Shown in pieces: positions 19,001 to 27,190 of a stretch of 55,849 nucleotides of DNA. Each line of letters opens with the position of its first letter. The stretch's first letter is position 1. Under the pieces are notes generated by a model. It saw nothing but the letters and a program-made list of their open reading frames with translations, did not search any database and was not told the origin of the DNA. Made by a program: the position numbers and the translations under genes. Source of the stretch: CAZPAV01 sp964584755 (GTDB lineage Bacteria > Actinomycetota > Acidimicrobiia > Spongiisociales > UBA5794); NCBI GenBank assembly GCA_964584755.1, contig CAZPAV010000015.1:1-55849 (forward strand). The letters run 5' to 3'.

Positions 19001-20157
19001 CAGCCCGCCTCCCGGATCACCACGTCGAGGAAGCGGTCGAAGAGGACCGCGGCGTCGTTCGGGCCCGGTGCCGCCTCGGGGTGGTACTGCACCGAGAAGG
19101 CGGCCACGTCACGGCAGCGCAGACCCTCGAGGGTGCCGTCGTTGAGGTTCTGGTGGGAGCTCTCCACCTCCCCGTACGGGGTGACGACGACCTCGGGCAG
19201 GAGCTCCGGGCCGGGCATCCCCCGCAGCGGGGGGGGCTCCTCGCCGCGGAGCGACCAGAGGTCCACCGCGAAGCCGTGGTTCTGGGAGGTGATCTCGACC
19301 CGGCCGTCGTGGAGCCGGCGCACCGGATGATTGCCGCCGTGATGACCGAACGGGAGCTTGAAGGTGCGCGCCCCGAGGGCGAGACCGAGGACCTGGTGGC
19401 CGAGGCAGATCCCGAAGACGGGCACGGCTCCGAGGAGCTCGCGCACCGCGGCGATCGAGGCGGTGAGCGGCTCGGGATCGCCGGGTCCGTTGGAGAGGAA
19501 CACTCCGTGCGGGCCGCGGGCGAGCACCTCTGCCGCCGAGGTGGTGGCGGGAACCACCTCGACCTCGATCCCGCGGAGGTTCATGGCCGCGAGGATGTCC
19601 CGCTTGATCCCGAAGTCGTAGGCGACGACCCGGGCGACCGCCGGCCCGGTCGGCGTGGCGGTGTACGGGACCTTCGTGGTCACCTCGGCCACGAGGTCGC
19701 GACCCGCCATGGAGGGCGCCGACGCCGCCAGGGCGCGCAGCTCGGCGACGTCGACGTCGGTGCCGAGGGCAGCCGGCATGGCGCCCCGGGTCCGGACGTG
19801 GCGGGTGAGCCGCCGGGTGTCGACGTCGGTCAGGGCCACGATCCCCCGTTCCCGCAGGTACGCGGTGAAGCTCCCCTCGGCTCGCCAGGAGGAGGGGATA
19901 CGGCTCATGGCCCGGGTCACGAAGCCCCGCAGGTAGGGCCGGTCGGCCTGATCGTCGGCGGCGTTCACCCCGTAGTTCCCGATGTGGGGTGCGGTCATGA
20001 CCACGACCTGTCCGGCGTAGGAGGGGTCGGTCACCACCTCCTGGTAGCCGGTCATCGTCGTGTTGAACACGACCTCCCCGGTGACGACGCCCCCGGCCCC
20101 GACGGACCGTCCCCGGAACACCTCGCCGTCGGCCGTCACGAGGATGCCGACGCTCAT
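19000..20157 (-). CDS. carA: Carbamoyl-phosphate synthase, small (glutaminase) subunit
   Basis: CarA hydrolyses glutamine and passes ammonia to CarB. The product has 385 residues. The N-terminal domain shows GEVVFNTTMTGYQEVVTDPSY; the class I glutamine amidotransferase domain shows VFGICLGHQVLGLALGA with the catalytic Cys, and QYHPEAAPGP with the His-x-Glu pair. The ATG at 20157 overlaps the pyrC stop as ATGA. The much longer open frame running upstream is only the pyrC antiphase shadow. Confidence 0.97.
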
Positions 20158-21434
20158 CGGGTCACCGCCACGGGGCGACCCTCCCGGGCGGTGACCCGCC
20201 CGCGATGGATCGTCGCGACGACCCGTCCCCGCAGCTCCATCCCCAGGTAGGGGGTGTTCGTCGCCCGCGACACGGTCCCCTCCGGGACCCAGGTCCGTTC
20301 CGGGTCGAAGACGGTCAGGTTCGCCGCCCCCCCGACCCGAACCGGTCCGCCCTGGTGCTCGAAGCCGGCGAGGCGCGCCGGGGCGGTGGAGAGCCGGTCG
20401 AAGAAGGCCTCCGCGTCGAGACCCACGCAGGTGCGCACGATCGCGCCCGCCCACTCCAGACCGATGACCCCGTTGGGCGCCTCCTCGAAGGGCACGTCCT
20501 TCTCGTGGGAGGCGTGAGGAGCGTGGTCGGTGGCGACCATGTCCACGATCCCCGCCCGGAGGGCGCTCCGGAGCGCCGCCACGTCCTCGGGGGCGCGCAG
20601 CGGCGGCATCATCTTGAAGACCGGATCGGTCTCGAGGACGGCGCGATGGTCGAAGGCGAGGTGGTGCGGCGTCACCTCCGCGGTCACGGGGAGCCCCGCC
20701 TCCTTCGCCGCGGCGACGAGCTCGACGCCCCGGGCGGTGGCGAGATGCTGGACGTGGTAGCGCGTCCCGGTCCGGGCGACGAGCGCGAGATCCCGGGCGA
20801 GGACGATCTCCTCGGCCTCGGCGGGGATCCCCGGGAGTCCGAGCAGCGACGACACCGCTCCCTCGTGGAGGTGGCCTCCCGCGGCGAGCCCCGGGTCCAC
20901 CGCGTGTTGGGCGAGTACGCCCCCCCGCTCCCCGAGGTACTCCAGGGCGCGTCGCATCAGCCCGGCGTCGGACACCGCGTCCCCGTCGTCGGTGAACAAC
21001 CGCACCCCGGCGTCCCAGAGGTCGTCGAGGTGGGCGAGCCGCCGGCCCGCCCGCCCCTCCGAGATGCATCCGGCGCTCACCACCTCGACGAGACCGGCCT
21101 CGGCCCCGCGCCCGGCGACGAACCGGGCCAGGTGCCCGGCGTCGATCGGTGGGGTCGTGTTCGGCATCGCGACGATCGCGGTGTACCCGCCGGCCGCCGC
21201 GGCGGCCGAGGCGGAGGCGACGTCCTCCTTCCACTCCTCGCCCGGCTCTCGTAGGTGGGCGTGGACGTCGACGAACCCCGGCCCGATCCACGCACCCGTG
21301 CAGTCGATGATCTCCCCGGCCGGACCGGGGTCCGGGCCGACGGAGGCGACGACCCCGTCGACGATGCGCACCTCGGCGCGCCGAAGGCCGTCCTCGGTGA
21401 GGACCCGGCCGCCGCGGAGGAGGAGGTCACGCAT
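20154..21434 (-). CDS. pyrC: Dihydroorotase
   Basis: PyrC cyclises carbamoyl aspartate to dihydroorotate. The 426-residue length and motifs indicate the bacterial class I amidohydrolase type: VDVHAHLREPG (metal His pair), the DDGD region, EVTPHHLAF, and VATDHAPHASHEKD with the metal Asp. The ATG overlaps the end of pyrB by eight bases. Class I dihydroorotases often associate with aspartate transcarbamoylase; adjacency to pyrB fits this. Confidence 0.97.
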   Translation of the reverse strand: MRDLLLRGGRVLTEDGLRRAEVRIVDGVVASVGPDPGPAGEIIDCTGAWIGPGFVDVHAHLREPGEEWKEDVASASAAAAAGGYTAIVAMPNTTPPIDAGHLARFVAGRGAEAGLVEVVSAGCISEGRAGRRLAHLDDLWDAGVRLFTDDGDAVSDAGLMRRALEYLGERGGVLAQHAVDPGLAAGGHLHEGAVSSLLGLPGIPAEAEEIVLARDLALVARTGTRYHVQHLATARGVELVAAAKEAGLPVTAEVTPHHLAFDHRAVLETDPVFKMMPPLRAPEDVAALRSALRAGIVDMVATDHAPHASHEKDVPFEEAPNGVIGLEWAGAIVRTCVGLDAEAFFDRLSTAPARLAGFEHQGGPVRVGGAANLTVFDPERTWVPEGTVSRATNTPYLGMELRGRVVATIHRGRVTAREGRPVAVTR

Positions 21435-22344
21435 CGACGTTCCCTCCGAGGAGGCGGAAGAGGACCGCCGCCCGCACCGCCACCCCGTTGGCGACCTGAT
21501 CGAGAACCAGGCATCGCGGGTCGGCCGCGGCCTCGTCGCAGATCTCGACCCCCCGGTTCATCGGTCCCGGGTGGAGGACGACCGCGTCCGGTCGGAGCGC
21601 ACCGAGCCGCTCCCGGGTGAGACCGAACCGCCGCACGTACTCCGGCAGCGAGGGGAACACCGATGCGCCGCCCCGTTCGGTCTGGACCCGCAGGAGGTAC
21701 ACGACGTCGAGCTTCTCGAGCGCCTCGTCGAGGTCGGTGGCGACGTGGACGGGCCACCCCTCGGTGGTCACCGGCAGCAGGGTCGGGGGGGCGATGAGCA
21801 CCACCTCCGCGCCGAGGGCGGCGAAGGCGAAGACGTTGGAACGCGCCACCCGCGAGTGGCGGATGTCCCCGACGATCCCGATCCGTCGCCCGGTGAGGTC
21901 CCCGAGGCGCCGGCGGAGGGTGAGGCAGTCGAGGAGGGCCTGGGTGGGATGTTGGTGTGCCCCGTCCCCCGCGTTGACGACGGGGACGTCCACCCAGGAG
22001 GCGACCCGCGCCGGTGCACCGGCACAGCGGTGTCGCACCACGAGCAGGTCGGCCCCCATCGCCACGATCGTCGCCGCCGTGTCCCGGAGACTCTCCCCTT
22101 TCGTGACCGAGGAGCTCCCCGGCGCGAGGGAGAGCGTCTCCGCGGAGAGCACCCGGGCGGCCCGGGTGAAGCTCAACCGGGTCCGCGTCGAGGGTTCGAA
22201 GAAGAGGGTCGCCACCGTCCTGCCCCGCAGGGCCGGCACCTTCGGGATGGGCCGGGCGAGGACCTCGAGGAAACGCTCGGCGTCGTCGAGCAGGCCGGTG
22301 ATCTCGTCGGCGCCGAGCGCCTCGGTCGAGAGGAGATGTCTCAT
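21427..22344 (-). CDS. pyrB: Aspartate carbamoyltransferase, catalytic subunit
   Basis: PyrB joins carbamoyl phosphate to aspartate, the committed pyrimidine step. The product has 305 residues. The carbamoyl-phosphate loop FFEPSTRTRLSF, the SSVTKGESLRDT loop, GDGAHQHPTQALLD and VLHPGPMNRGVEI are all typical. No pyrI regulatory subunit is present. The ATG at 22344 overlaps the pyrR stop as ATGA. Control is expected through the PyrR-binding RNA upstream of pyrR. Confidence 0.97.
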   Translation of the reverse strand: MRHLLSTEALGADEITGLLDDAERFLEVLARPIPKVPALRGRTVATLFFEPSTRTRLSFTRAARVLSAETLSLAPGSSSVTKGESLRDTAATIVAMGADLLVVRHRCAGAPARVASWVDVPVVNAGDGAHQHPTQALLDCLTLRRRLGDLTGRRIGIVGDIRHSRVARSNVFAFAALGAEVVLIAPPTLLPVTTEGWPVHVATDLDEALEKLDVVYLLRVQTERGGASVFPSLPEYVRRFGLTRERLGALRPDAVVLHPGPMNRGVEICDEAAADPRCLVLDQVANGVAVRAAVLFRLLGGNVDA

Positions 22345-22883
22345 GGCGTGGCCTCCTCGATCCACACGCCCTCGCGCCCGTCGGTCTCCGCGAGCTGCAC
22401 GGTGACGCGCTCGGTGAGCGCCGTGGGCAGGTTCTTCCCCACGTGATCGGCTCTGATGGGGAGCTCCCGGTGACCGCGGTCGACGAGGACCGCGAGTCGG
22501 ATCCGGTGGGGCCGTCCCAGATCGGCGACCGCGTCGAGCGCGGCCCGGACCGTCCGGCCCGTGAAGAGGACGTCGTCGACGAGCACCACCGTCGTCCCGT
22601 CGAGCGCCACGGGGATCCTCGTGGGACCGAGCGGCGTGCGCGGCCGGCGGTCGAGGTCGTCCCGGTACATGCCGACGTCGAGGCTGCCCACCGGGACCGT
22701 GCTTCCCTCGACCTCGGCGAGTGCCTCCCCGAGACGGGCGGCCAGGGGAACACCTCGGGTGGGGATCCCGAGCAGAACCAGGTCCGAGGTACCGCGGTGC
22801 CGTTCGACGATCTCGTGGGCCATCCGTTTCAGGACCCGACGCACATCGTCGGCGTCCATGACGCGGCGCGCCGCTGGACTCAT
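22341..22883 (-). CDS. pyrR: Pyrimidine operon regulator / uracil phosphoribosyltransferase
   Basis: PyrR is a UMP-dependent RNA-binding repressor of pyr genes with a PRTase fold and often weak UPRTase activity. The product has 180 residues. The PRPP loop VVLVDDVLFTGRTVRAALDA is intact. The N-terminal region RRMAHEI-type (KRMAHEIVERHRG) and LLGIPTRGVPLA also match. I choose the ATG at 22883 because the AAGGGAGG upstream lies in the predicted PyrR-binding hairpin; the longer open frame upstream is nusB shadow. It heads pyrR-pyrB-pyrC-carA-carB-pyrD-pyrF. Confidence 0.96.
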   Translation of the reverse strand: MSPAARRVMDADDVRRVLKRMAHEIVERHRGTSDLVLLGIPTRGVPLAARLGEALAEVEGSTVPVGSLDVGMYRDDLDRRPRTPLGPTRIPVALDGTTVVLVDDVLFTGRTVRAALDAVADLGRPHRIRLAVLVDRGHRELPIRADHVGKNLPTALTERVTVQLAETDGREGVWIEEATP

Positions 22884-22887
22884 GCTG

Positions 22888-22922
22888 CCTCCCTTGCCAG
22901 CCTCTCCGGACCGGCTTAAAGG
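22888..22922 (-). promoter_or_regulatory. PyrR-binding RNA hairpin overlapping the pyrR ribosome binding site
   Basis: The sense leader has CCTT-TAA-GCCGG closing on CTGGC-AAGG around the loop block GGTCCGGAGAGGCT. This matches the known PyrR binding-loop consensus (A/G)(G/U)UCCnGnGAGG(C/U)U with flanking pairs. The 3' AAGG of the stem is the beginning of the AAGGGAGG Shine-Dalgarno (22895-22888), five bases before the ATG. Binding of PyrR-UMP should thus hide the ribosome site, as reported for mycobacterial pyrR. Confidence 0.85.
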
Positions 22923-22942
22923 TCGGTGGGGTACCGGGGCGG

Positions 22943-22948
22943 AACCTA
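22943..22948 (-). promoter_or_regulatory. Candidate -10 box of the pyr operon
   Basis: TAGGTT lies between the nusB stop and the PyrR hairpin, about 20 bases upstream of its first paired base. It would give a leader of roughly 53 bases. No convincing -35 is seen; a TTCCGG block sits 16 bases upstream. Read-through from efp-nusB is equally possible. Confidence 0.3.
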
Positions 22949-22960
22949 GCAGACCCGGGG

Positions 22961-23347
22961 TCACCCGGAATCGCCCTCCCCGCCCCGGACGTCGACGGCG
23001 ATTCGACCGAGGACACCGTTCACGAACCGGCCGGAGCGCGACGTGGAGAAGCGCTTCGCCATCTTCACGGCCTCCGACACGATCACCCCCACCGGGGTGT
23101 CGGTGTGGAGGAGCTCGAAGGTGCCGATGCGGAGGATGTTGCGATCGACCGCCGGCATGCGCTCGATCCGCCACCCGCTGGCGACCTCCCCGATCCTCCG
23201 GTCGAGGCCGGCACGGTGCTCCCAGACGGCGGCGGCGAGGCGGCGAGCCCGGCCGGGGAGGTCGGAGACGTCGGGGACGTCGGCCCCGGTGCTCTCCGCG
23301 GCGTACAGCGCGGCGAGCGCCTGGGCGCGGGCCTCCTCTCGGGTCAC
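22961..23347 (-). CDS. nusB: Transcription antitermination protein NusB
   Basis: NusB pairs with NusE (S10) on boxA RNA during rRNA antitermination. The product has 128 residues. The helical core is recognisable from TREEARAQALAALYAAE at the N-terminus, RMPAVDRNILRIGTFELL in the middle and EAVKMAKRFSTSRSGRFVNGVL near the end. The start is GTG at 23347 and overlaps the efp stop as GTGA. efp-nusB coupling is typical of Gram-positive genomes. bldD, found between nusB and pyrR in Streptomyces, is absent. Confidence 0.96.
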   Translation of the reverse strand: MTREEARAQALAALYAAESTGADVPDVSDLPGRARRLAAAVWEHRAGLDRRIGEVASGWRIERMPAVDRNILRIGTFELLHTDTPVGVIVSEAVKMAKRFSTSRSGRFVNGVLGRIAVDVRGGEGDSG

Positions 23348-23904
23348 GAAACGCGCGTGAGGTAGTCCCCGGTGCGGGTGTCGACCTTCACCCGGTCGCC
23401 CTCCTCCACGAAGAGCGGCGCCTGGACGACGAGCCCGGTGGAGAGCGTCACGGGTTTCGTCGCCCCGGAGACGCGATCGCCCTTCACCCCGGGCTCGGCG
23501 TGGACCACCTCGAGTTCCACGGACGCGGGGAGCTCGACGGCGATGGGGTTGCCCTCGAACATGGCGAGGCGCACGGTGGCTCCCTCGACGAGGTACCGGG
23601 CCGCCTCTCCCACCACGCCCGGCGGGACGCAGAGCTGCTCGTACGTCTCCTGGTCCATCACGTGGAATCCGAGGTCGTCGCGGTAGAGGAACTGGTGGTC
23701 GCGGCGATCGATTCGGGCGTGCGGGACGTTCTCTCCGGCGCGGAACGTCCGGTCGAGGACCGCGCCGGTGCGTGCGTTCTTCAGCTTCATGCGCACGAAG
23801 GCCTTGCCCTTCCCGGGTTTGACGTGCTGGTACTCCACCACCTGGAAGATCCCGTCGGGGAGGTTGAGGGCCATGCCGGGTTTCACGTCGTTCGTCGAGA
23901 TCAT
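23344..23904 (-). CDS. efp: Translation elongation factor P
   Basis: EF-P relieves ribosome stalling at polyproline stretches. The product has 186 residues with the three usual beta domains: KOW-like domain I, and two OB domains. The tip loop reads KPGKGKAF, with Lys32 at the position modified in many bacteria and Lys34 where many Actinobacteria have Pro (PGKGP type). Signature VLPDGIF-like NLPDGIFQVVEYQHV is clear. The start is ATG. It follows aroB after 20 bases. Confidence 0.97.
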   Translation of the reverse strand: MISTNDVKPGMALNLPDGIFQVVEYQHVKPGKGKAFVRMKLKNARTGAVLDRTFRAGENVPHARIDRRDHQFLYRDDLGFHVMDQETYEQLCVPPGVVGEAARYLVEGATVRLAMFEGNPIAVELPASVELEVVHAEPGVKGDRVSGATKPVTLSTGLVVQAPLFVEEGDRVKVDTRTGDYLTRVS

Positions 23905-23924
23905 GCCGTCGCGCGACTCCTTGC

Positions 23925-24986
23925 TCAGCTCCGGGTCGGGGCGATCCCCACCGCCGCCAGCCCGTAGCCTACGACGGCATCGTCCACCGGCGTCACCCGG
24001 GGAACCCCCACCGCCTCGAGGAGGACCATGCGCACGCCTCCGGCGTCCCGCTTCTTGTCGAGCGCGATCGCCGCCCGGACCCGGCCCTCGTCGAGACCGG
24101 GAGCCGCCACGGGAAGGCCCAGCCGGGTGAGGACGCTCCGCACGCGCTCCTCCTCGGCGAATCCCAGGACGTGTCGGGAGATCGTGGCCGCGGCGACGAG
24201 CCCGATCGCCACCGCCGCTCCGTGGGAGATCCCACCGACGTGCTCCACGGCGTGACCGATGGTGTGTCCCAGGTTGAGGATGGCCCGCCGACCGTGTTCC
24301 CGGGCGTCCTCGCTCACCACCTCGACCTTGATCCGGACCGCCCGGTCCACGAGGTCGGCGAGCGGCGCGTCGAGTCCCCGCTCCTCGTAGCGCGCCAGGA
24401 TGACCGGATCGGCGACGAGCCCCGCCTTGAGGACCTCGGCGGCCCCCTCCGCGAGGAGTCTCCGGGGCAGCCCGGCGAGGACGTCGAGATCGACGGCGAC
24501 CGCGGCCGGGTGATGGAACGCGCCGACGAGGTTCTTCCCCCCGACGTTCACGGCCGTCTTCCCCCCGATCGCGGCGTCGACCGCGCCGAGGAGCGTCGTC
24601 GGGACCGCGGCGAACTCGATCCCCCGCAGGTACGTCGCGGCCACGAAGCCCGCGGCGTCGGTGAGCGCTCCCCCGCCGACGCCGACGACGGTGTCGAGCC
24701 GGGTGAGACGCGACCGGTTCATGACGGCGTACGCGTCCTCCAGCCCCGTGAGCGTCTTCGCCTCCTCCCCGTCGGGCAGGACGGCCACCGCGACCCGGAG
24801 TCCGCGGCGGCCCAGCGACGCCGCGACGCGGGCGGCGAGCTCATGCGTCGACGGCTGGGCGAACACGACGACGCTCCGCCGGCCGGACCGCTCCGGGAGG
24901 AGTCCTCCCAGCTCCGTCGCCGCCCCGGGACCCACCGCCACCACCGAGACGGGACGGCCTCGCTCGGTGATCACGTGTCGATCCAT
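23925..24986 (-). CDS. aroB: 3-dehydroquinate synthase
   Basis: AroB converts DAHP to 3-dehydroquinate, the second shikimate-pathway step, with NAD and a divalent metal. The product has 353 residues. Motifs seen: DGEEAKTL, VGVGGGALTDAAGFVA, PTTLLGAVDAAIGGKTAVN, GGKNLVGAFHHP and the metal histidines in LNLGHTIGHAVE. The ATG at 24986 lies 16 bases inside the end of aroK. aroC-aroK-aroB together with aroE beyond the pilus genes supply four of the shikimate-pathway enzymes. Confidence 0.97.
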   Translation of the reverse strand: MDRHVITERGRPVSVVAVGPGAATELGGLLPERSGRRSVVVFAQPSTHELAARVAASLGRRGLRVAVAVLPDGEEAKTLTGLEDAYAVMNRSRLTRLDTVVGVGGGALTDAAGFVAATYLRGIEFAAVPTTLLGAVDAAIGGKTAVNVGGKNLVGAFHHPAAVAVDLDVLAGLPRRLLAEGAAEVLKAGLVADPVILARYEERGLDAPLADLVDRAVRIKVEVVSEDAREHGRRAILNLGHTIGHAVEHVGGISHGAAVAIGLVAAATISRHVLGFAEEERVRSVLTRLGLPVAAPGLDEGRVRAAIALDKKRDAGGVRMVLLEAVGVPRVTPVDDAVVGYGLAAVGIAPTRS

Positions 24987-25474
24987 ACCGCCTCCACCGC
25001 GTCCGCCACCTCCTCCGCCGGCCCGTCGGCGGCAACGACCCGGTGCGCCGCCCGCCGGTAGGCGTCTCGCCGGCGACGGGCGAGCTCGGCGAGGGTGACG
25101 CGCGGATCCTCTCCCAGGAGCGGACGCCCCCGTCCCCGCCCGCTTCGCCGCGCCAGGACCTCGAGGGACGCGTCGAGGAGCACGACGAGCCCGTGATCCC
25201 GCATGTGACGGACGTTCTCCGGGTCGAGGACGGCGCCGCCCCCGGCGGCGACCACCCCGGCGGGCTCCTTCGAGACCGCGACGACGGCGCGCCGCTCCCG
25301 GATCCGGAATCCCTCCTCCCCCTCGGCGGCGAAGATCTCGGTCACGGTCCTCCCCGCGGCGGTCTCCACGAGCCGGTCGAGGTCGTAGAAGGGTCTGCCG
25401 TGCCGGGCGGCGAGGATCGCCCCGACGGTGCTCTTCCCGGATCCCATCATGCCGACGAGCCACAGATGGGCCAT
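24971..25474 (-). CDS. aroK: Shikimate kinase
   Basis: AroK phosphorylates shikimate at the 3-OH. The product has 167 residues. The P-loop is GMMGSGKSTVG, shikimate contacts appear in YDLDRLVE (Asp) and the GGGAV motif, and the lid has the arginines of RGRPLLG. The ATG shares its last base with the aroC stop (TGATG), and the end overlaps aroB, so the three are one translational unit. Confidence 0.96.
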   Translation of the reverse strand: MAHLWLVGMMGSGKSTVGAILAARHGRPFYDLDRLVETAAGRTVTEIFAAEGEEGFRIRERRAVVAVSKEPAGVVAAGGGAVLDPENVRHMRDHGLVVLLDASLEVLARRSGRGRGRPLLGEDPRVTLAELARRRRDAYRRAAHRVVAADGPAEEVADAVEAVWIDT

Positions 25475-26628
25475 CAGTACGCCGCGAGCCGGGCCCGGTA
25501 GGCGGTCACCGCCGCCTCCAGGTCGCCCACCGTGTCCCCGCCGAACTTGCGTTGCAGCTCCTGGGCGAGCACGAGCGCCACCATGTGCTCCGCCACCACC
25601 CCGGCCGCGGGAACGGCGCAGACGTCGGACCGCTCCCGGATGGCCGAGGTGGGTTCCTTGGTGACGACGTCGACGGTTCGCAGCGGTCGCATCAGCGTCG
25701 AGATGGGCTTCATCGCGGCCCGCAGCCGGATCGCCGCCCCGGTGGAGATCCCCCCCTCGATCCCACCGGCGCGATTCGTCTCCCGGCGGAAGCCGCCGTC
25801 CTCGGCAGGCAGGATCTCGTCATGGGCGGCCGACCCTCGCTCCCCGGCCACGGCGAAGGCGTCGCCGAGCTCGACGCCCTTGACGGCCGGGATCGAGACG
25901 ACCGCCGCGGCGAGACGCGCGTCGAGTCGTCGGTCGTACTGCACGTGGCTCCCCAGACCGGGGAGCACGCCGTACGCGATGACCTCGACGACTCCGCCCA
26001 GGGTGTCCCGCTCCGCCTTCGCCGCCTCGATCGCGGCGATCATCGCCGCCTCGGCCGTGACGTCCAGGGTACGCACCGGCGAGGCGTCGACCGCCGCCAG
26101 GTCCGCCGGGCCGGGCCGCCGGGCGTCGTCGGCCCGCACCGGCCCGATCGCCACGACGTGGCTCACGACGGTCGTGCCCACCCGAGCGAGGAGGCCCTTG
26201 GCGAGGGTCCCCGCCACGGTGCGCGCCGCCGTCTCCCGTGCCGAGGCCCGTTCCAGGACGTCCCGCGCGTCCTTCGTGTCGTACTTGAGCATCCCGGCGA
26301 GGTCCGCGTGCCCCGGTCGTGGCGCGGTCAACGGCCGCCGCGTCCCCCCCGGCTCGGGGGACATCTCCTCTCGCCAGCGCGGCCACTCGGTGTTGCGCAC
26401 GAGCACCGCCACCGGACTCCCCAAGGTGACGCCGAAGCGCACCCCGCCGAGGATCTCGACCTCGTCCTGCTCGACGCGCATGCGCCCTCCCCGACCGAGA
26501 CCGAGGCGCCGGCGGGCGAGCTCGTGGGAGAGATCGGCGCGCCGCACCGGGATCCCCGCGGGGAGACCCTCGACGATGGTGACGAGCCCGGGACCGTGCG
26601 ACTCCCCGGCGGTCATGAAGCGCAGCAT
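25474..26628 (-). CDS. aroC: Chorismate synthase
   Basis: AroC makes chorismate from EPSP using reduced FMN. The product has 384 residues. Signatures are MTAGESHGPGLV at the N-terminus, RRRLGLGRGGRM, PRPGHADLAG, and NRAGGIEGGISTGAAI near the middle-end. I choose the ATG at 26628 (MLRFMTAGESHG); a GTG 33 bases upstream would add an unrelated N-terminal stretch. It is the first shikimate gene after the pilus cluster, 43 bases below the PilP-like gene. Confidence 0.97.
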   Translation of the reverse strand: MLRFMTAGESHGPGLVTIVEGLPAGIPVRRADLSHELARRRLGLGRGGRMRVEQDEVEILGGVRFGVTLGSPVAVLVRNTEWPRWREEMSPEPGGTRRPLTAPRPGHADLAGMLKYDTKDARDVLERASARETAARTVAGTLAKGLLARVGTTVVSHVVAIGPVRADDARRPGPADLAAVDASPVRTLDVTAEAAMIAAIEAAKAERDTLGGVVEVIAYGVLPGLGSHVQYDRRLDARLAAAVVSIPAVKGVELGDAFAVAGERGSAAHDEILPAEDGGFRRETNRAGGIEGGISTGAAIRLRAAMKPISTLMRPLRTVDVVTKEPTSAIRERSDVCAVPAAGVVAEHMVALVLAQELQRKFGGDTVGDLEAAVTAYRARLAAY

Positions 26629-26671
26629 CGCCCCGGCAGGGTAATGGCGTGTCCGCGGCACGGCACGGCGG

Positions 26672-27190
26672 TCACTTGAGGATCTGCTGCCCCGTGGAGA
26701 GCTGGAACACGGTGTCGCCGTACATGAGAACCGCGGCGTCCGCCGTCAGCTTCACCACCGCGAAGGCGTCGGCGAACGTCTCGCCGGGGGCGACGTCGTA
26801 GGTCACGCCGTTGACGATGATCGTCGCTCGCAGCGTCCCGTTCACGTCGCGGATCTCCACGAGCGTCACGGTCTTCCCGGGCACGACGCCGCCCCCCGCC
26901 TCGCCGCCACCGCCCGGAAGCGCCGGTGCCGACGACTCCGGAGTGACGAGCGGGCGGAACGGGTCCCGCGGCTGGGCCACCTGGAAGGAGGCGTTCGGCT
27001 CGATCCTGCCCCGCCCGGCGTGAGGGGCCACGTTCGCCGCCACCGCCGGCGTCGGCTCCGGGGACGGCCGCGCGCCGGTCCCGCCGAGGACCCCCGAGGA
27101 GAGCACGAGCCATCCGGCGGCCAGGGCGGTCGCGACCATGACGAGCGCCAGGAGCGTCGCCACGAGCCCATCGGTCCGCCCTCGGCTCAC
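26672..27190 (-). CDS. PilP-like pilus assembly protein (single-pass, C-terminal beta domain)
   Basis: This 172-residue protein has one membrane segment near the N-terminus (about residues 9-34, GLVATLLALVMVATALAAGW), a Pro/Gly-rich linker (40-100) containing RDPFRPLV, and a compact C-terminal domain (about 104-172) with the VEIRDVNGTLRATIIVNGVTYDV-type strand pattern. Position after pilM-N-O, the membrane topology and the DPFRP motif resemble PilP or GspC, which link the inner-membrane platform to a secretin. No secretin is seen here, so the partner is unknown. GTG start, GTGA overlap with pilO. Confidence 0.65.
   Translation of the reverse strand: MSRGRTDGLVATLLALVMVATALAAGWLVLSSGVLGGTGARPSPEPTPAVAANVAPHAGRGRIEPNASFQVAQPRDPFRPLVTPESSAPALPGGGGEAGGGVVPGKTVTLVEIRDVNGTLRATIIVNGVTYDVAPGETFADAFAVVKLTADAAVLMYGDTVFQLSTGQQILK

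Noticed and set aside
26628..26661. Upstream GTG start for aroC
   Set aside because: It would add 11 residues before the invariant MLRFxTAGESHG N-terminus, without homology.
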